Below, piece after piece: positions 52,403 to 63,761 of a stretch of DNA of 64,000 nt. This stretch comes from Ambrosia x helenae (lineage: Eukaryota > Streptophyta > Magnoliopsida > Asterales > Asteraceae), in assembly GCA_030844895.1 (NCBI GenBank), contig CM061224.1, positions 31,146,102 through 31,210,101 of the forward strand, read 5' to 3'. The position numbers and the translations under genes were made by a program. Position 1 is the stretch's first letter. Each line of letters begins with the position of its first letter. The notes under the pieces are model-generated. The model ran no database searches. It was not told where the DNA came from and was given only the letters and a program-made list of their open reading frames with translations.

Positions 52403-53546
52403 ATGAGGTATAAAACTGACGATAATCAATATGTTCACCAACGGGTTCATAGGACTTACTTGTGCATGTAGGATCATTAGGTGTCACATACACGGTTTTG
52501 AACTTTTAAATGTATTGGACAAACAGGTTATATGGTGTATTGGATATGCACATATACTCACTTAGCGACATTTGTAATAGCGAGTCGGTAGCGCACCCTA
52601 CTTTGGAGGTTTGGATTAATTGCTTGCATTCTAAGGTGAGTTTCACTACTCTTTTCTCAAAAGCATGCATCTTGGGTTTGAGACAACTTACTTAACCTTT
52701 TCTAGTCCGGTTTGGGACTACTTTCACATCCCGGGTTTAGGGTGCTATGACTCCTTGTGTGGGTCGGGTTTTTGCTAGTTTGCAAACTGTGTCCTTGATG
52801 AACTAAACCAACACTATCACTGTAAGTCCTTCACATACCGAATGAGTTGCCGGGTTATGGCAAGCGGGTTATTAGTTGATAGCGCTATTAGGTCTGACAA
52901 ACCTCACACCGGATCGGGGGAGTGCAGGAGTGAACTATAACTTAACAGATTATCATTGTTGATAGGCAATGATGCAAGGCACACTGCTCACATTTGTGAC
53001 AACACGTACATTAGCAGTTCCGTATATCGGTGTTAGTTATCATGAATGGGTTAGCTACCCTTGGCATGCGATGAACTAGTGGTTACACGGTTTTTGGAAC
53101 CAACTCAATTACTTACACTTTTATTAGGTTACGTGGTTAAGAAACCAGTGCATTTACTTACTCACTTTCTTTACTTTGTGAACTCACCAACATTGTTTGT
53201 TGACCCACGATATACATGCTTTTGCAGGTAGTTAGCTTCCGGTTCCACGATTAGAAAGCACTGCACACTTCACTGCATTTGGGGTCTTGGGCATACACCT
53301 AAATTACATATTATGCTTTTACATTTTCTTTCATATGGTTTTAATTTGGGCGCGTTGTTTTGCGCATGGTTTTAAAAAGGTTTAAACTTGTTTTACGCTT
53401 CCGCAGCTTAACTAAACTTGATTTTTCAAAACGAACTAAATGGTTTGGGCATTTAGAGTTCGTTCATATGACTTATGGCTATGGGATCCTGGTATGTCAT
53501 GCGCCTCGAGGTATAAACTCCGCTGTGGAAATTTGAGGGTGTGACA
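52403..53546 (+). repeat. 5' LTR of G2, part 3
   Basis: From about 52463 it matches 60443-61527 of the 3' LTR closely (GCATGTAGGATCATTAGGTG to GAGGGTGTGACA). It includes CTAAGGTGAGTTTCAC at 52631, shared by the gypsy LTRs here. Confidence 0.9.
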
Positions 53547-53548
53547 GA

Positions 53549-53562
53549 TTGGTATCAGAGCC
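53549..53562 (+). other. Primer binding site of G2, tRNA-iMet type
   Basis: TTGGTATCAGAGCC two bases after the LTR. Confidence 0.9.
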
Positions 53563-54870
53563 ATTGGTTATAGTGAACTAGGACTGCATGTTGAGTCTAG
53601 TCTATAATCATCATGGCATAAGTACACTCACAACTTAAGTTCACAACTACCTTTTAGCTACATATATCTACAACACATGGTTTTGGGAGATATGTTATCT
53701 TCTAGTTCTAGACCTAATTCTGAAAACGTCACTGGTGGGAACCCAAGGTTACACCAGGTGGCACATTACTGGGATTAGTATCCTAACAAACCCCATGGAT
53801 GAGGAAACAACAATAGTACAAGGGAGAGAGCCCTTGCGAGCATTGTGGCGCACGTACACAGGAAGCTGCACGATGCGCATGACGTGGTACCGTCAAACCG
53901 AATCAAATTCGAAGAAAGTCAAATACTGAGACCTATTTTTTTTTTCACTGGGCAAGGAAACCATTAGTTTCTGTTCCTTGTTATTTGACCTTTCTTACTC
54001 TTATTTGAAACTCAGACGAGACTAAGTTACTTATATAGAATTTTATTCTTACTCTAGTACATTTACGCCCAGTACGAGCGAGCGATTGTATGGCATGCAT
54101 ATCCCTATTTCTCATATGTATAGGGTAGATTCATGGGAACACATTAGATTGGGGCTTGTTACAGACACTCTTGGGGAGTTATGTAAAGCCTGCGACGTAG
54201 TGCAACATCTCAAGGGAAGACGAAACCTACCAATGACGGATAGCCACGATTGGAGGAACGAGTGGAGCAGCTTACCACTAAGCTGGCTTACATAGGACTG
54301 GAGAAGGAGACTGTACGTGATGAGATCCATATAACACTGACACTGAGAAAGAGGACGAATAACGGACGGAAGGAGAACCTGAGCACGACGAGCACATGGA
54401 AAGTGGGGATGAAGGCTCTACTATCTAGACAGAGTGTGGCGACAATTGGCTCTTACCTTTTCTTACCTGTCTTTTCTTTCCTTTCCCTTTGTTAACTTAG
54501 ATAAGACTGAGTTCTTATGATCAACGATAGGGTGGTTGAGGCCCCCGCAACTTTCCAAGCTAGTAAAGATCCATTTTGCTAAATCATTCATTTCTCCTAA
54601 CTTCCACATTTGAGCTTCCTTATTCCTTGAACGCAGATGCCACAACAATAACTCGTTAGCGTATTCTCAAGGCTTTTATGGGTTGTAAGCCTCAATAATT
54701 CCAACAGGACTAAGGAGACTGTTTGATTTCTTCGATAATATAGGTTCTTGCCATGTGCATTTGCCCCAGGCAGGATGGGGTAAGGTATGCTACATGCACA
54801 CTCGATGAGTTACGGATAATTGGGTGGAGAATGTAACACCCTATGATGAAATCTAGAAATTTGTTATCTA
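53563..54870 (+). other. G2 leader and lost gag N-terminus
   Basis: The start resembles the G1 leader. The rest shows no gag core. A short stretch near 54250 (MEERVEQLTTKLAYIGLEKE) reads like a coiled-coil piece found upstream of gag in related elements. Otherwise I see nothing. Confidence 0.45.
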
Positions 54871-55081
54871 AAGACGGTTGGGTCTGAGATCGACGCCTAC
54901 ACTACCAAGCTACAGGAGTTAGCTACTATATGCTCAAATCTATTTAACCTACCTTACAAACGGATCGAGCTTCATACCAAAAGGGTGGGTCCCTCAGATT
55001 CGTGACATGGCCACTGCAGCTCACCTACCCGGAATCTAACAAATCTTTCACCTGGCTCGCAAAATCACTGACGAGGCTGTT
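54871..55081 (+). pseudogene. G2 gag remnant
   Basis: Reads GSEIDAYTTKLQELATICSN and PYKRIELH-like, the C-terminal gag helix region, with frameshifts and stops. It corresponds to the segment just after the point where the G1 gag is cut. Confidence 0.65.
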
Positions 55082-55153
55082 TAGCATGGTATTTTTCCGA
55101 AGCATGGTGCTTCTTCTTCTACTTTTGGTGATAGCAAGAGAACGTGGGATATC

Positions 55154-55690
55154 GTGAGGTACAAGTCCTTCAACAACAACAACAACAACGGCAACAACAA
55201 CAATGGGGCGTGTGGAAGAGCATTTGTGATCGGCCCTGGGGAAGCTAGGACTGATAACAATGTCGTGATGGGTACGTGTTCCTTAAACGACACTCTCGCT
55301 TCTATTTTATATGATACTGATGCGGACTATAGTTTTGTGTCATCGAAGCTTAGCAAACAATTAGGGATGGTTCCTACTCTACTTGATACCCCGTACACTA
55401 TAGAGTTAGCTGATGGTAAACCTGTTGAGGTAACCCACATCCATCGTGACTGTAAGCTCGAGCAAGATGGGCAATTATTTGCCATCGATCTTCTGCCTAT
55501 CACCCTAGGATGCTTTGATCTCGTGGTTGGCATGGACTGGTTGTCTAAGCAACACGCTGAAATTCTCTGTTAGGAGAAGGTTGTCTGTATCCCTCTCCCT
55601 AGTGGGGAACTATTATCTATTCAGGGTGATCATGGTGGTGCCATGGTGGGCATCATCTCCTTCATGAAAGCCCAGAACTTGAGCTGAAAC
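55154..55690 (+). pseudogene. G2 aspartic protease, active-site Gly replaced
   Basis: An Asn-rich lead-in (NNNNNNGNNNNG) is followed by GRAFVIGPGEARTDNNVVMG and the retroviral-type protease: ILYDTDADYSFVSSKL, FDLVVGMDWL. The family active site is D-(T/S)-G; here it is D-T-D. A stop follows HAEILC at 55571-55573, and the frame is lost before RT. Confidence 0.8.
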
Positions 55691-58583
55691 TGAAACAAAG
55701 ATTGAGGACATCCCAGTAGTCCGAGACTTCCCAGATGTATTCCCAGAGGAACTACCTGGACTTCCACTTGTTCGGCAGGTGGAGTTTCAAATAGATCTTG
55801 TACCTGTAGCGGCCCCATTTGCACGTGCACCATACCGCCTAGCACCAGGCGAACTTCAAGAACTATCTACCCAACTCCAAGAGCTATTGGATAAGGGTTT
55901 CATTAGGCCTAGTTCTTCACCTTGGGGATCTCGAGTCTTGTTTGTTAAGAAGAAGGATGGGAGTTACCGCATGTGTATTGATTATCGGGAATTGAACAAG
56001 GTGACAGTTAAGAACCGCTATCCGTTGCCTCGTATTGATGACTTATTCGACCATCTACAAGGGTCAAGTTTCTATTCTAAGATTGACTTGAGGCCAAGAT
56101 ACCATCAACTGAGTGTCCGAGAGGAGGATGTGGTGAAGACAACCTTTCGAACTCGTTATGGACATTATGAGTTTTTGGTAATGCCATTTGGGCTAACCAA
56201 TGCACCGGCTGTGTTCATGGATCTTATGAACCGCGTGTGTAAGCCTTATTTGGACAAATTCCTCATAGTGTTCATAGATGACATATTGATTTATTCCAAG
56301 AGCAGGGAAGAGCATAAGCAACACCTGCAGCTGATCTTGGAACTCTTGAGAAAGGAGCAGTTGTATGCGAAATTCTCTAAATGTGACTTCTGGATACGAG
56401 AAGTCCAATTTCTAGGACACGTGGTTAACGAGGCAGGAATACATGTCGATCCCGCCAAAATTGACGCTATTAAAAAGTGGGAGGCTCCTAAGACTCCTAC
56501 AGAGGTGCGCCAGTTTCTTGGTCTTACATGATACTATCGCAGATTCATTGAGGGATTCTCTAAGATCGCTCAACCCCTGACTGCTTTGAAACAGAAGGTT
56601 ATTACTTACAAGTGGGGAGATGCCCAAGAATCTGCTTTTCAATTATTAAAGGCAAAATTTTGCAGTGCACCTATACTATCATTACCTGAGGGTACAGAGG
56701 ACTTCGTGGTGTACTGTGATGCGTCTATTCAAGGGTTAAGGTGTGTGCTGATGCAGCGTGATAAGGTGATCGCCTATGCCTCAAGTCAATTAAAGGTTCA
56801 TGAGAAGAATTACACCACCCATGACTTGGAACTAGGAGCAGTGGTTTTTGCTCTAAAAATTTGGAGGCATTATCTCTATGGGACGAAGTGTACGATCTAC
56901 ACTGACCACAAGTGCCTCCAACACATATTCGATCAGAAGGAGCTAAACATGCGACATCGCCGATGGGTCGAGCTTCTGAATGATTATGACTTTGCCATCA
57001 AGTATCATCCAGGGAAAGCTAACGTAGTAGCTGATGCCCTCAGTCGTAAGGAAACGAAACCTAAACGGGTGCGAGCCTTACAACTTACAATTCATTCTAA
57101 TCTTCCTGATAAGATACGTGAAGCCCAGGGCGAGGCCTTGAAAGAAGAAAATATCGGGCTTGAAACATTACATGGTGCTGATAAGCACTTGGAACTAAAG
57201 ATAGATGGTCTTCGATACTTTATGAATCGAGTCTGGATACCACGTTTTGGGGATCTCAGACAACTGGTGCTCGATGAAGCTCACACCTCTCGATATTCGG
57301 TACATCCTGGTTCGGACAAGTTGTACCAAGATCTTAAAACTCTTTACTGGTGGCCAAACATGAAAGCTGAAATAGCCACTTATGTTAATAAATGCTTGAC
57401 TTGCGCGAAGGTTAAGATTGAATATCAGAAACCTTCAGGCCTACTCCAGCAACCAAAAATCCCTATGTGGAAATGGGACGGGATTTCTATGGATTTTTTC
57501 ACAAAGCTTCCTAGAATGCCAACGGGCCATAACATGATTTGGGTTATCATGGATCGTTTAACCAAATCGACACACTTTCTGGCAATAAAGGAAACGGACT
57601 CGTTGGAGAAACTAGCTAATCTCTATATCAAGGAGGTAGTCTCAAGGCATAGGGTGCCAACTTCCATAATATCTGATCGTGATGCGCGATTCACTTCTCA
57701 TTTTTGGACTACTCTCCAAAACGCTTTGGGGACTCACATAGATATGAGCACAGCCTATCACCCACAGACGGATGGTCAAAGTGAACATACCATCCAAACA
57801 TTGGAAGATCTGCTACGAGCGTGCGTGGTGGATTTTGGCAACAGTTGGGATAAGCACTTGCCTTTGATTGAATTCTCGTATAACAACAGTTACCACACTT
57901 TGATTCAGTGTGCGCCTTTTGAGGTACTTTATGGACGCAAGTGTAGGTCTCCCATCTACTGGACTGAAGTTGGGGATAGCCAGCTGACAGGTCCCGAACT
58001 TGTGCACGATACTTCTGAGAAGATAGTGCAAATCAGAAACCGGATAGCTGCTTCTCGTGATCGACAGAAAAGCTACGCTGATAAGCGTAGGAAAACTTTG
58101 GAGTTCCAGATTGGGGACAAAGTAATATTAAGGGTATCACCTTGGGAAGGTATCATACGCTTCGGGAAATGGGGAAATTTGAACTCGCGGTATGTCGGAC
58201 CATTCGAGATTGTCGAAAGGATTGGTCCAGTAACTTACAGGTTAAACCTGCCTAATAAACTCAATGGGACACACGATGTATTACACGTATCGAATCTAAA
58301 CAAATGTCTATCTGATACAACACTGGTAGTGCCACTAGAGGAGATCCGGGTTGACAACCAGCTACAGTTCGTGGAAGAACCAGTGAAGATTCTTAAGCAG
58401 GGCGTCAAGAAACTCAGACAGATCACCATACCTATTGTTAAGGTACGATGGAATTCCCGTCTAGGACCGGAATACACGTGGGAACGCAGGGATCAAATGC
58501 GGCTCAAATACCCACATCTCTTTACTGAACCTGAACTTGTGCATAGATCAAACGCTAAACGTAAAGCAGCTCTCTCAAAGTGA
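55691..58583 (+). pseudogene. G2 RT-RNase H-integrase-chromodomain, one stop
   Basis: One frame over 963 codons with a single TGA at 56529-56531. RT: DIPVVRDFPDVFPEELPG, APYRLAPGELQEL, MCIDYRELNKVT, MPFGLTNAPAVFMDLM, catalytic FIDDILIYS. RNase H: YCDASIQGL, LELGAVVFALKIWRHYLYG, YTDHKCLQHIF, VVADALSRKE. Integrase: VHPGSDKLYQDLKTLYWWPN, CLTCAKVK, MDFFTKLP, ISDRDARF, HPQTDGQSEH (DDE present). The C-terminus (IPIVKVRWNSRLGPEYTWER) is the chromodomain-like tail of Tekay-type chromoviruses, which steers insertion to chromatin. Only the one stop and the bad protease are obvious lesions, so it decayed late. Confidence 0.92.
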
Positions 58584-58602
58584 ATTGCAGAGCGAAATTC
58601 CT

Positions 58603-58618
58603 TTCAACTTGGGGATGA
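58603..58618 (+). other. Upstream duplicate PPT of G2
   Basis: TTCAACTTGGGGATGA is followed by TGTGACATCCGGGAACC, which itself looks like an LTR start of a related family. The same CGAAATTC-TTTCAACTTGGGGATGATGTG block recurs 92-93 bp downstream. Confidence 0.65.
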
Positions 58619-58695
58619 TGTGACATCCGGGAACCAAGCACACATTGTTACACTGGCTTTGTTGTTTACTTACTGAATTTCGGGACGAAATTCTT

Positions 58696-58711
58696 TTCAA
58701 CTTGGGGATGA
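58696..58711 (+). other. PPT of G2
   Basis: TTCAACTTGGGGATGA directly before the 3' LTR at 58712. Confidence 0.85.
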
Positions 58712-59370
58712 TGTGCCACCTTGCATTTTCGGGTTAATAGTTTAACCTAAATCTAGTTTACTTACACGACAATTCATGCATTGCACTTGACTAGGGTTAG
58801 TTAAATGAGTCACACGATACACGGTTATAGGTGAACAACTGTATGCACGAGTCTTGAACCCTGAACGTTGGTGAAACAATAGAACAAATAATTGTAGAAT
58901 AACTCGTTGGATATTATTTGCAATTATGGGTATATGTGAAATTATTTGGAGTTAGTATGAATTAATTGTTACGCGCTTTGCGAGACCGGGTCCGTAACCA
59001 ACTCTAGTAGGACCGGGTGTCGTAGACCAATTATAAAATAATTTATAGATTAATTAGTTATATTATATATATATATATATACTATATTAATATGCATATA
59101 TGAAGGGCACTTTTGGTCATTTTGCATATTTTTAAGAAGGTACAACAGTTAAGGCATTATGTACAATGCATAATGCATCATGTACAACCTGTTATGCAAA
59201 AAAAAACACACGGGATGATGCGTACAACCTATTATGCGAAAAAAAACACATGGGATACACATCTGATTATCTAATTAGGGTTTCAAGATTCAGCAGTCAC
59301 ATTTCAAAATCCTTATCCGCCCCCTTTTCTCCCTCTCTAGCGATTATTCGAAATCGATGAAGATCTCACC

Positions 59371-59636
59371 TACAGTTTGGCTCGAGCTTGCCTCAATAGC
59401 TTAAACGAGCAAAAGCTCGTCTCACTAACATTATTAATTAAAATAAAACATGCTCAAAGGACAAAATCGCATACAAAAAAAATAATATAACTTTTTGTTT
59501 GGGCTCGTTTAGGCTCGCGAGCCTAAACGACCTTTGTATATAAGGATCGAGCTCGTTAAGGCTCGGCTCGCTTGATCTTTTTACCGAGCCAATCCCGAGT
59601 AGCTCTCGAGCCACTACGTGTCATTTACACCCCTAG
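59371..59636. repeat. GC-rich palindromic MITE-like repeat
   Basis: Words such as GGCTCGAGC, GCTCGTTTAGGCTCGCGAGC and CGAGCCAATCCCGAG, ending CATTTACACCCCTAGG. It resembles hAT-type MITEs common in plant introns. Terminal repeats and target duplication were not resolved. Confidence 0.45.
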
Positions 59637-59719
59637 GTACCACTAGATGTTATTAGATGATATACACACATTAAATGCAAGATTCAAGATAATTAAGTAA
59701 TGCAACTGTCATAAAACAG

Positions 59720-59893
59720 GATGAAATAGTTGAAGAGAAAGAAGAGAAAGAAGAGAAAATCAATCTAATTGAGAATCAGCCGCTAGATCGAGAATGTGCA
59801 GTCAAATATGAGTTCAAAACTTGTGACTATGTTAGAGGAAATCATATGCTTAATGTATACCCAAAGTGTGAAGAGATACAAGCGCAAGTTAAG
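59720..59893 (+). pseudogene. Captured host exon, unknown gene
   Basis: An open 58-codon stretch bounded by an AAAACAG acceptor and an AAG/GTAATA donor. It starts DEIVEEKEEKEEKINLIENQ and ends NVYPKCEEIQAQVK, acidic then Cys-containing. It is flanked by intron-like AT-rich DNA. I do not recognise the family. It is cargo of the second Helitron-like insertion. Confidence 0.5.
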
Positions 59894-61532
59894 GTAATAA
59901 ACAATGAACAACACTAAAAATCATTCTATAAAGGTTTATGATATAAAATGTTTCTTTTTAAATAATTTGTATTATATCAAAATGTTGATATTTAGGCTTC
60001 CAATTACTTACTATTTGTGCTAAAATGATTAAAGGATAGGGTAGTTTCCCATTCTTTAGGCGACAATGTTTTCAATTTTTGGTTCTTCATTTGCATGAAA
60101 CCTAATTAATGGAATCACATAGTTAACGCTATATGCGGGTTGGGTAGTAGGTCAAAATGCAAAATTCTTGTGTGGTTTGGGTTGCGTACCAACATGTTTT
60201 ATCTAATATAGACAATTTGTAAAATGGGAAACTTTGGTCGGGTTAGGTGACGGGTCAAACTGATAAATGATAATTTCTTGGTATGTCAAAATGGTTAGGA
60301 TCGACCAAAATCGTTGGTTCATGAAACTTAAAATTATTTAGTTAATATGGTTGCCAAAACCATACTATTAAAAAAAATAATCTACTTTTATTAAATAAAC
60401 CGGTTTGGGTGGTATAACATAACCAGTTCTGCCCATTTCTTTTGCATGTAGGATCATTAGGTGTCACATACACGGTTTTGAACTTTTCAATGTATTGGAC
60501 AAACGGGTTATATGGTGTATTGGTTATGCACATATACTCACTTAGCGACATTTGTAATAGGGAGTCGGTAGGGCACCCTACTTTGGAGGTTTGGATTAAT
60601 TGCTTGCTTACTAAGGTGAGTTTCACTACTCTTTTCTCAAAAGCATGTGTCTCGGGTTTGAGACAACTTACTTAACCTTTTCTAGTCCAGTTTGGGACTA
60701 CTTTCACATCCCGGGTTTGGGGTGCTATGACTCCTTGTGTGGGTCGGGTTTTTGCTAGTTCACAAACTGTGTCCTTGATGAACTAAACCAACACTATCAC
60801 TGTAAGTCCTTCACATACCGAATGAGTTGTCGGGTTATGGCAAGCGGGTTATTAGTTGATAGCGCTATTAGGTCTGACAAACCTCACACCGGCTCGGGGG
60901 TGTGCAGGAGTGAACTATAACTTAACAGATTATCATTGTTGATAGGCAATGATGCAAGGCACACTGCTCACATTTGTGACAACACGTACATTAGCAGTTC
61001 CGTATATCGGTGTTAGTTATCATGAATGGGTTAGCTACCCTTGGCATGCGATGAACTAGTGGTTACACGGTTTATGGAACCAACTCAATTACTTACACTT
61101 TTATTTGGTTACGTGGTTTAAGAAACCAGCGCATTTACTTACTCACTTTCTTTACTTTGTGAACTCACCAACATTGTTTGTTGACCCACGATATAAATGC
61201 TTTTGCAGGTAGTTAGCTTCCGGTGCCACGATTAGAAAGCACTGCACACTTCACTGCATTTGGGGTCTTGGGCATACACCTAAATTACCAATTATGCTTT
61301 TACATTTTCTTTCATATGGTTTTAATTTGGGCGTGTTGTTTTGCGCATGGTTTTAAAAAGATTTAAACTTGGTTTACGCTTCCGCAGCTTAACTAAACTT
61401 GATTTTTCAAAACGAACTAAATGGTTTGGGCATTTAGAGTTCGTTCATATGACTTATGGCTATGGGATCCTGGTATGTCATGCGCCTCGAGGTATAAACT
61501 CCGCAGTGCAAATTTGAGGGTGTGACATTATT

Positions 61533-63585
61533 AATATTAACAGGAAGTTCCATTTAACCAACACTACAATATTTATAGAACAAACAAACTTTTATGTATT
61601 TTACAAGTGATTTTATAATTTATTAATCGAAATATCTGTTTTAAAAAAAAAATGTTGACTTGTCAACATATCTTCCAAAAAACACAGTCATCTAATACAA
61701 CTTCGGATATTCAGATATAATGAAAAAACTGTCATGCAATACAATTTTCCAATAGAATTTACAATGTGCCGCATAAATAAATAAATTAATTAATAATAAA
61801 AAATAACAGTATTTGGGGCTTATATTTATTATTTATTTATCATTATAATTCGAAGATCTGTTTTACAACAACTGTTAAGTACTCAACAAATGTTCTGAAA
61901 CAGCAGTCATAGAAAAGAATTTCCTATGTAACGAAAAAATTGTCATCCAATAGAATTTCACTTAGAATTTGCAATATGCCACACAAATGAATTAATTAAT
62001 TAATAGTAATAACAATAAGAATATTTGCTCGGACAACGATTATTATTTGCAACTCAACCTTGTTAATGTTCAAATTCGTAAACATGCTTCCCTATGATAA
62101 TTTAAAACTTTCCCTCTTAAAAATTCAAAACTAAGGGCTTATTTATTAAAGATGGTTTTAAAATATTTATTAAGATTATTTATTTATCAAAATAAAATGA
62201 TGCTACATATAAATTCTTTAGAAATAACAAACTGATTTTGAACAGGCATATCATAAGATAGGTTATCAATTTGAATGTTATTGATCAATACAACCAAATA
62301 TAAATAATGATAAAATCTTATATCTTATATAAATCAATTAATTAATTAATAATAATAACAATAACAATATTTGCTCTCATAACACTTATTATTTTGTACT
62401 CAACACTGTTAATGTTCAAAATCGTAAACATGATTCCCTATCATAACTTAAAACTTTCCCACTTAAGCATTCACAATTAGGGCTTATTTGTATTATTTAT
62501 TATTATAATTGGATGATCTGTTTTACAATAACTGTTGACTTGTGAACAGATGTTCACAAAACAGCTGTCATCAAAAAGAATTTCAGATGTAATGAAAAAA
62601 TTGTCAGCCAGTAGAATTTCACTTAGAATTTGCAATATGCCACGTTGATGAATTAATTAATTAATTAATAATAATAACAATAACAATATTTGCTCTCAAA
62701 ACTATTATCATTTTCAACTCGACCCTGTTAGTGTTCAAATTCGTAAACACATTTCCCTATGATAATTTAAAACTGTCGCTCTTAAAAATTCAAAACTTAG
62801 AGCTTATTTATTAAACATGCTTTTAAAATATTTATTAATGTTATTTATTTATCAAAATGTAACGATGCTACATACAAAATCTTTAGATATAAAAAAACTA
62901 ATTTTGAACAGGGTTCTTATAGGATACCTTCTCAATTTAGGTGTTATTGATAAATACAACCAAATATATATAATGATAAAATGTTATATCTTATATGAAT
63001 CAATTAATTAATAATAGTAACAATAACATTATTTTTTCTCAAAACTGTAATTATTTGCCACTAAACATTGTTAATGTTCTAAATTCGCAAACATGCTTCC
63101 TTATGATAATTTAAACTTTCCCTCTTAAAAATTCAAAAGTTAGAGCTTATTTATTAAAGATGTTTTATAAATATTTATTAATTTAAAGTTATTTATTTAT
63201 GAAAATGAAATGATGCTACATACAAAATGTTTAGAAAATAACAAACCGATTTGAATATTATTGATCAATACAACCAAGTATATATAATGATACAATGCTA
63301 TGTGTTTATGAATAAATTAATTAATAATAATAACAATAACAATATTTGCTCTCAAAACGGTCAATATTTGCCACTCAACAATGTTAATGTTCAAAATTGA
63401 TAAACACGCTTCCCCATGATAATTTAAAACTTTCTTCTTAAAAAACCAAAATTTTCCCTCTTCAAAATTCAAAACTTAAGGCTTAATTAATTAATAATTA
63501 ATTATAATGATACAATGTTATATCTTATATAAATCAATCAATTAATTAATTAATTAATAATAATAACAATAAAAATATTTCCTAT
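61533..63585. repeat. AT-rich mosaic tandem repeats, no gene
   Basis: A core of (TTAA)n TAATAATAACAATAACAATATTTGCTCTC followed by GTTAATGTTCAAA-TCGTAAACATG starts near 61990, 62337, 62651, 63002 and 63313, with partial copies near 61783 and 63540. After the core each unit continues with one of two tails: A (GATGCTACATA-AAA, ATTATTGATCAATACAACCAA) or B (GATCTGTTTTACAA, CACTTAGAATTTGCAATATGCCAC). Confidence 0.8.
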
Positions 63586-63642
63586 TGATACACGTTTTGT
63601 GACTAGTGCTATTGGATTGCATATTCTATAATGTTTTGCTGA

Positions 63643-63721
63643 CTTCGAAGGGTCGAAAGTGGACATAAGAAGGTCGAAGGTGACTGAAACCGGTCGAAGG
63701 TGGAGTATACAGGTCGAAGGA
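63643..63721 (+). repeat. GGTCGAAGG array with about 20-bp period
   Basis: GGTCGAA(A/G)G starts at 63651, 63672, 63692 and 63712; CTTCGAAG precedes it and an inverted TTTCGACCTG lies near 63864. Confidence 0.85.
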
Positions 63722-63754
63722 AGATTTTTGTAGGGCAATGTGCTAATTCGCCCA

Positions 63755-63761
63755 TATAAAG
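63755..63761 (+). promoter_or_regulatory. TATA box of the right-edge LTR
   Basis: CGCCCATATAAAGGGGC, 34 bp after the GGTCGAAGG array and 170 bp into the LTR. Confidence 0.65.

Larger units (their letters stand above)
59078..60440 (+). mobile_element. Second Helitron-like insertion, in the G2 3' LTR
   Basis: It begins TATACTATATTAATATGCATATATGAAGGGCA, close to the 5' end of the Helitron at 33466. The first 120 bp or so are alignable (GGTCATTT, TTTTAAGA, TGTACAA words), after which the cargo differs. No clean CTRR hairpin end was found, so the right border is approximate. Confidence 0.55.
33103..61527 (+). mobile_element. G2: Ty3/gypsy (Tekay-like chromovirus), 28 kb with nested insertions
   Basis: The left LTR begins TGTGACACCTTGCATTTTCGGG at 33103 and the right LTR begins TGTGCCACCTTGCATTTTCGGG at 58712. 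Both LTRs end in GAGGGTGTGACA (53546 and 61527). The outer flanks are both TTATT, a perfect 5-bp duplication. The 5' LTR is split by a Helitron (33466-38266) and by an Athila compound (39173-52402). The internal part has a primer site, gag remnants, protease, RT, RNase H, integrase and a chromodomain-like tail. Confidence 0.88.
58712..61527 (+). repeat. 3' LTR of G2 (2816 bp with insertion)
   Basis: The left 350 bp match 33103-33465 and the right 1085 bp match 52463-53546. The middle (about 59078-60440) is a Helitron-like insertion with a captured exon. Ends TGT...ACA; followed by TTATT. Confidence 0.9.

Noticed and set aside
52510..52695. LTR frames at 52510-52695 and 60442-60675 as a conserved gene
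   Set aside because: Both lie in homologous LTR sequence, so the shared translation reflects DNA homology. No family recognised.
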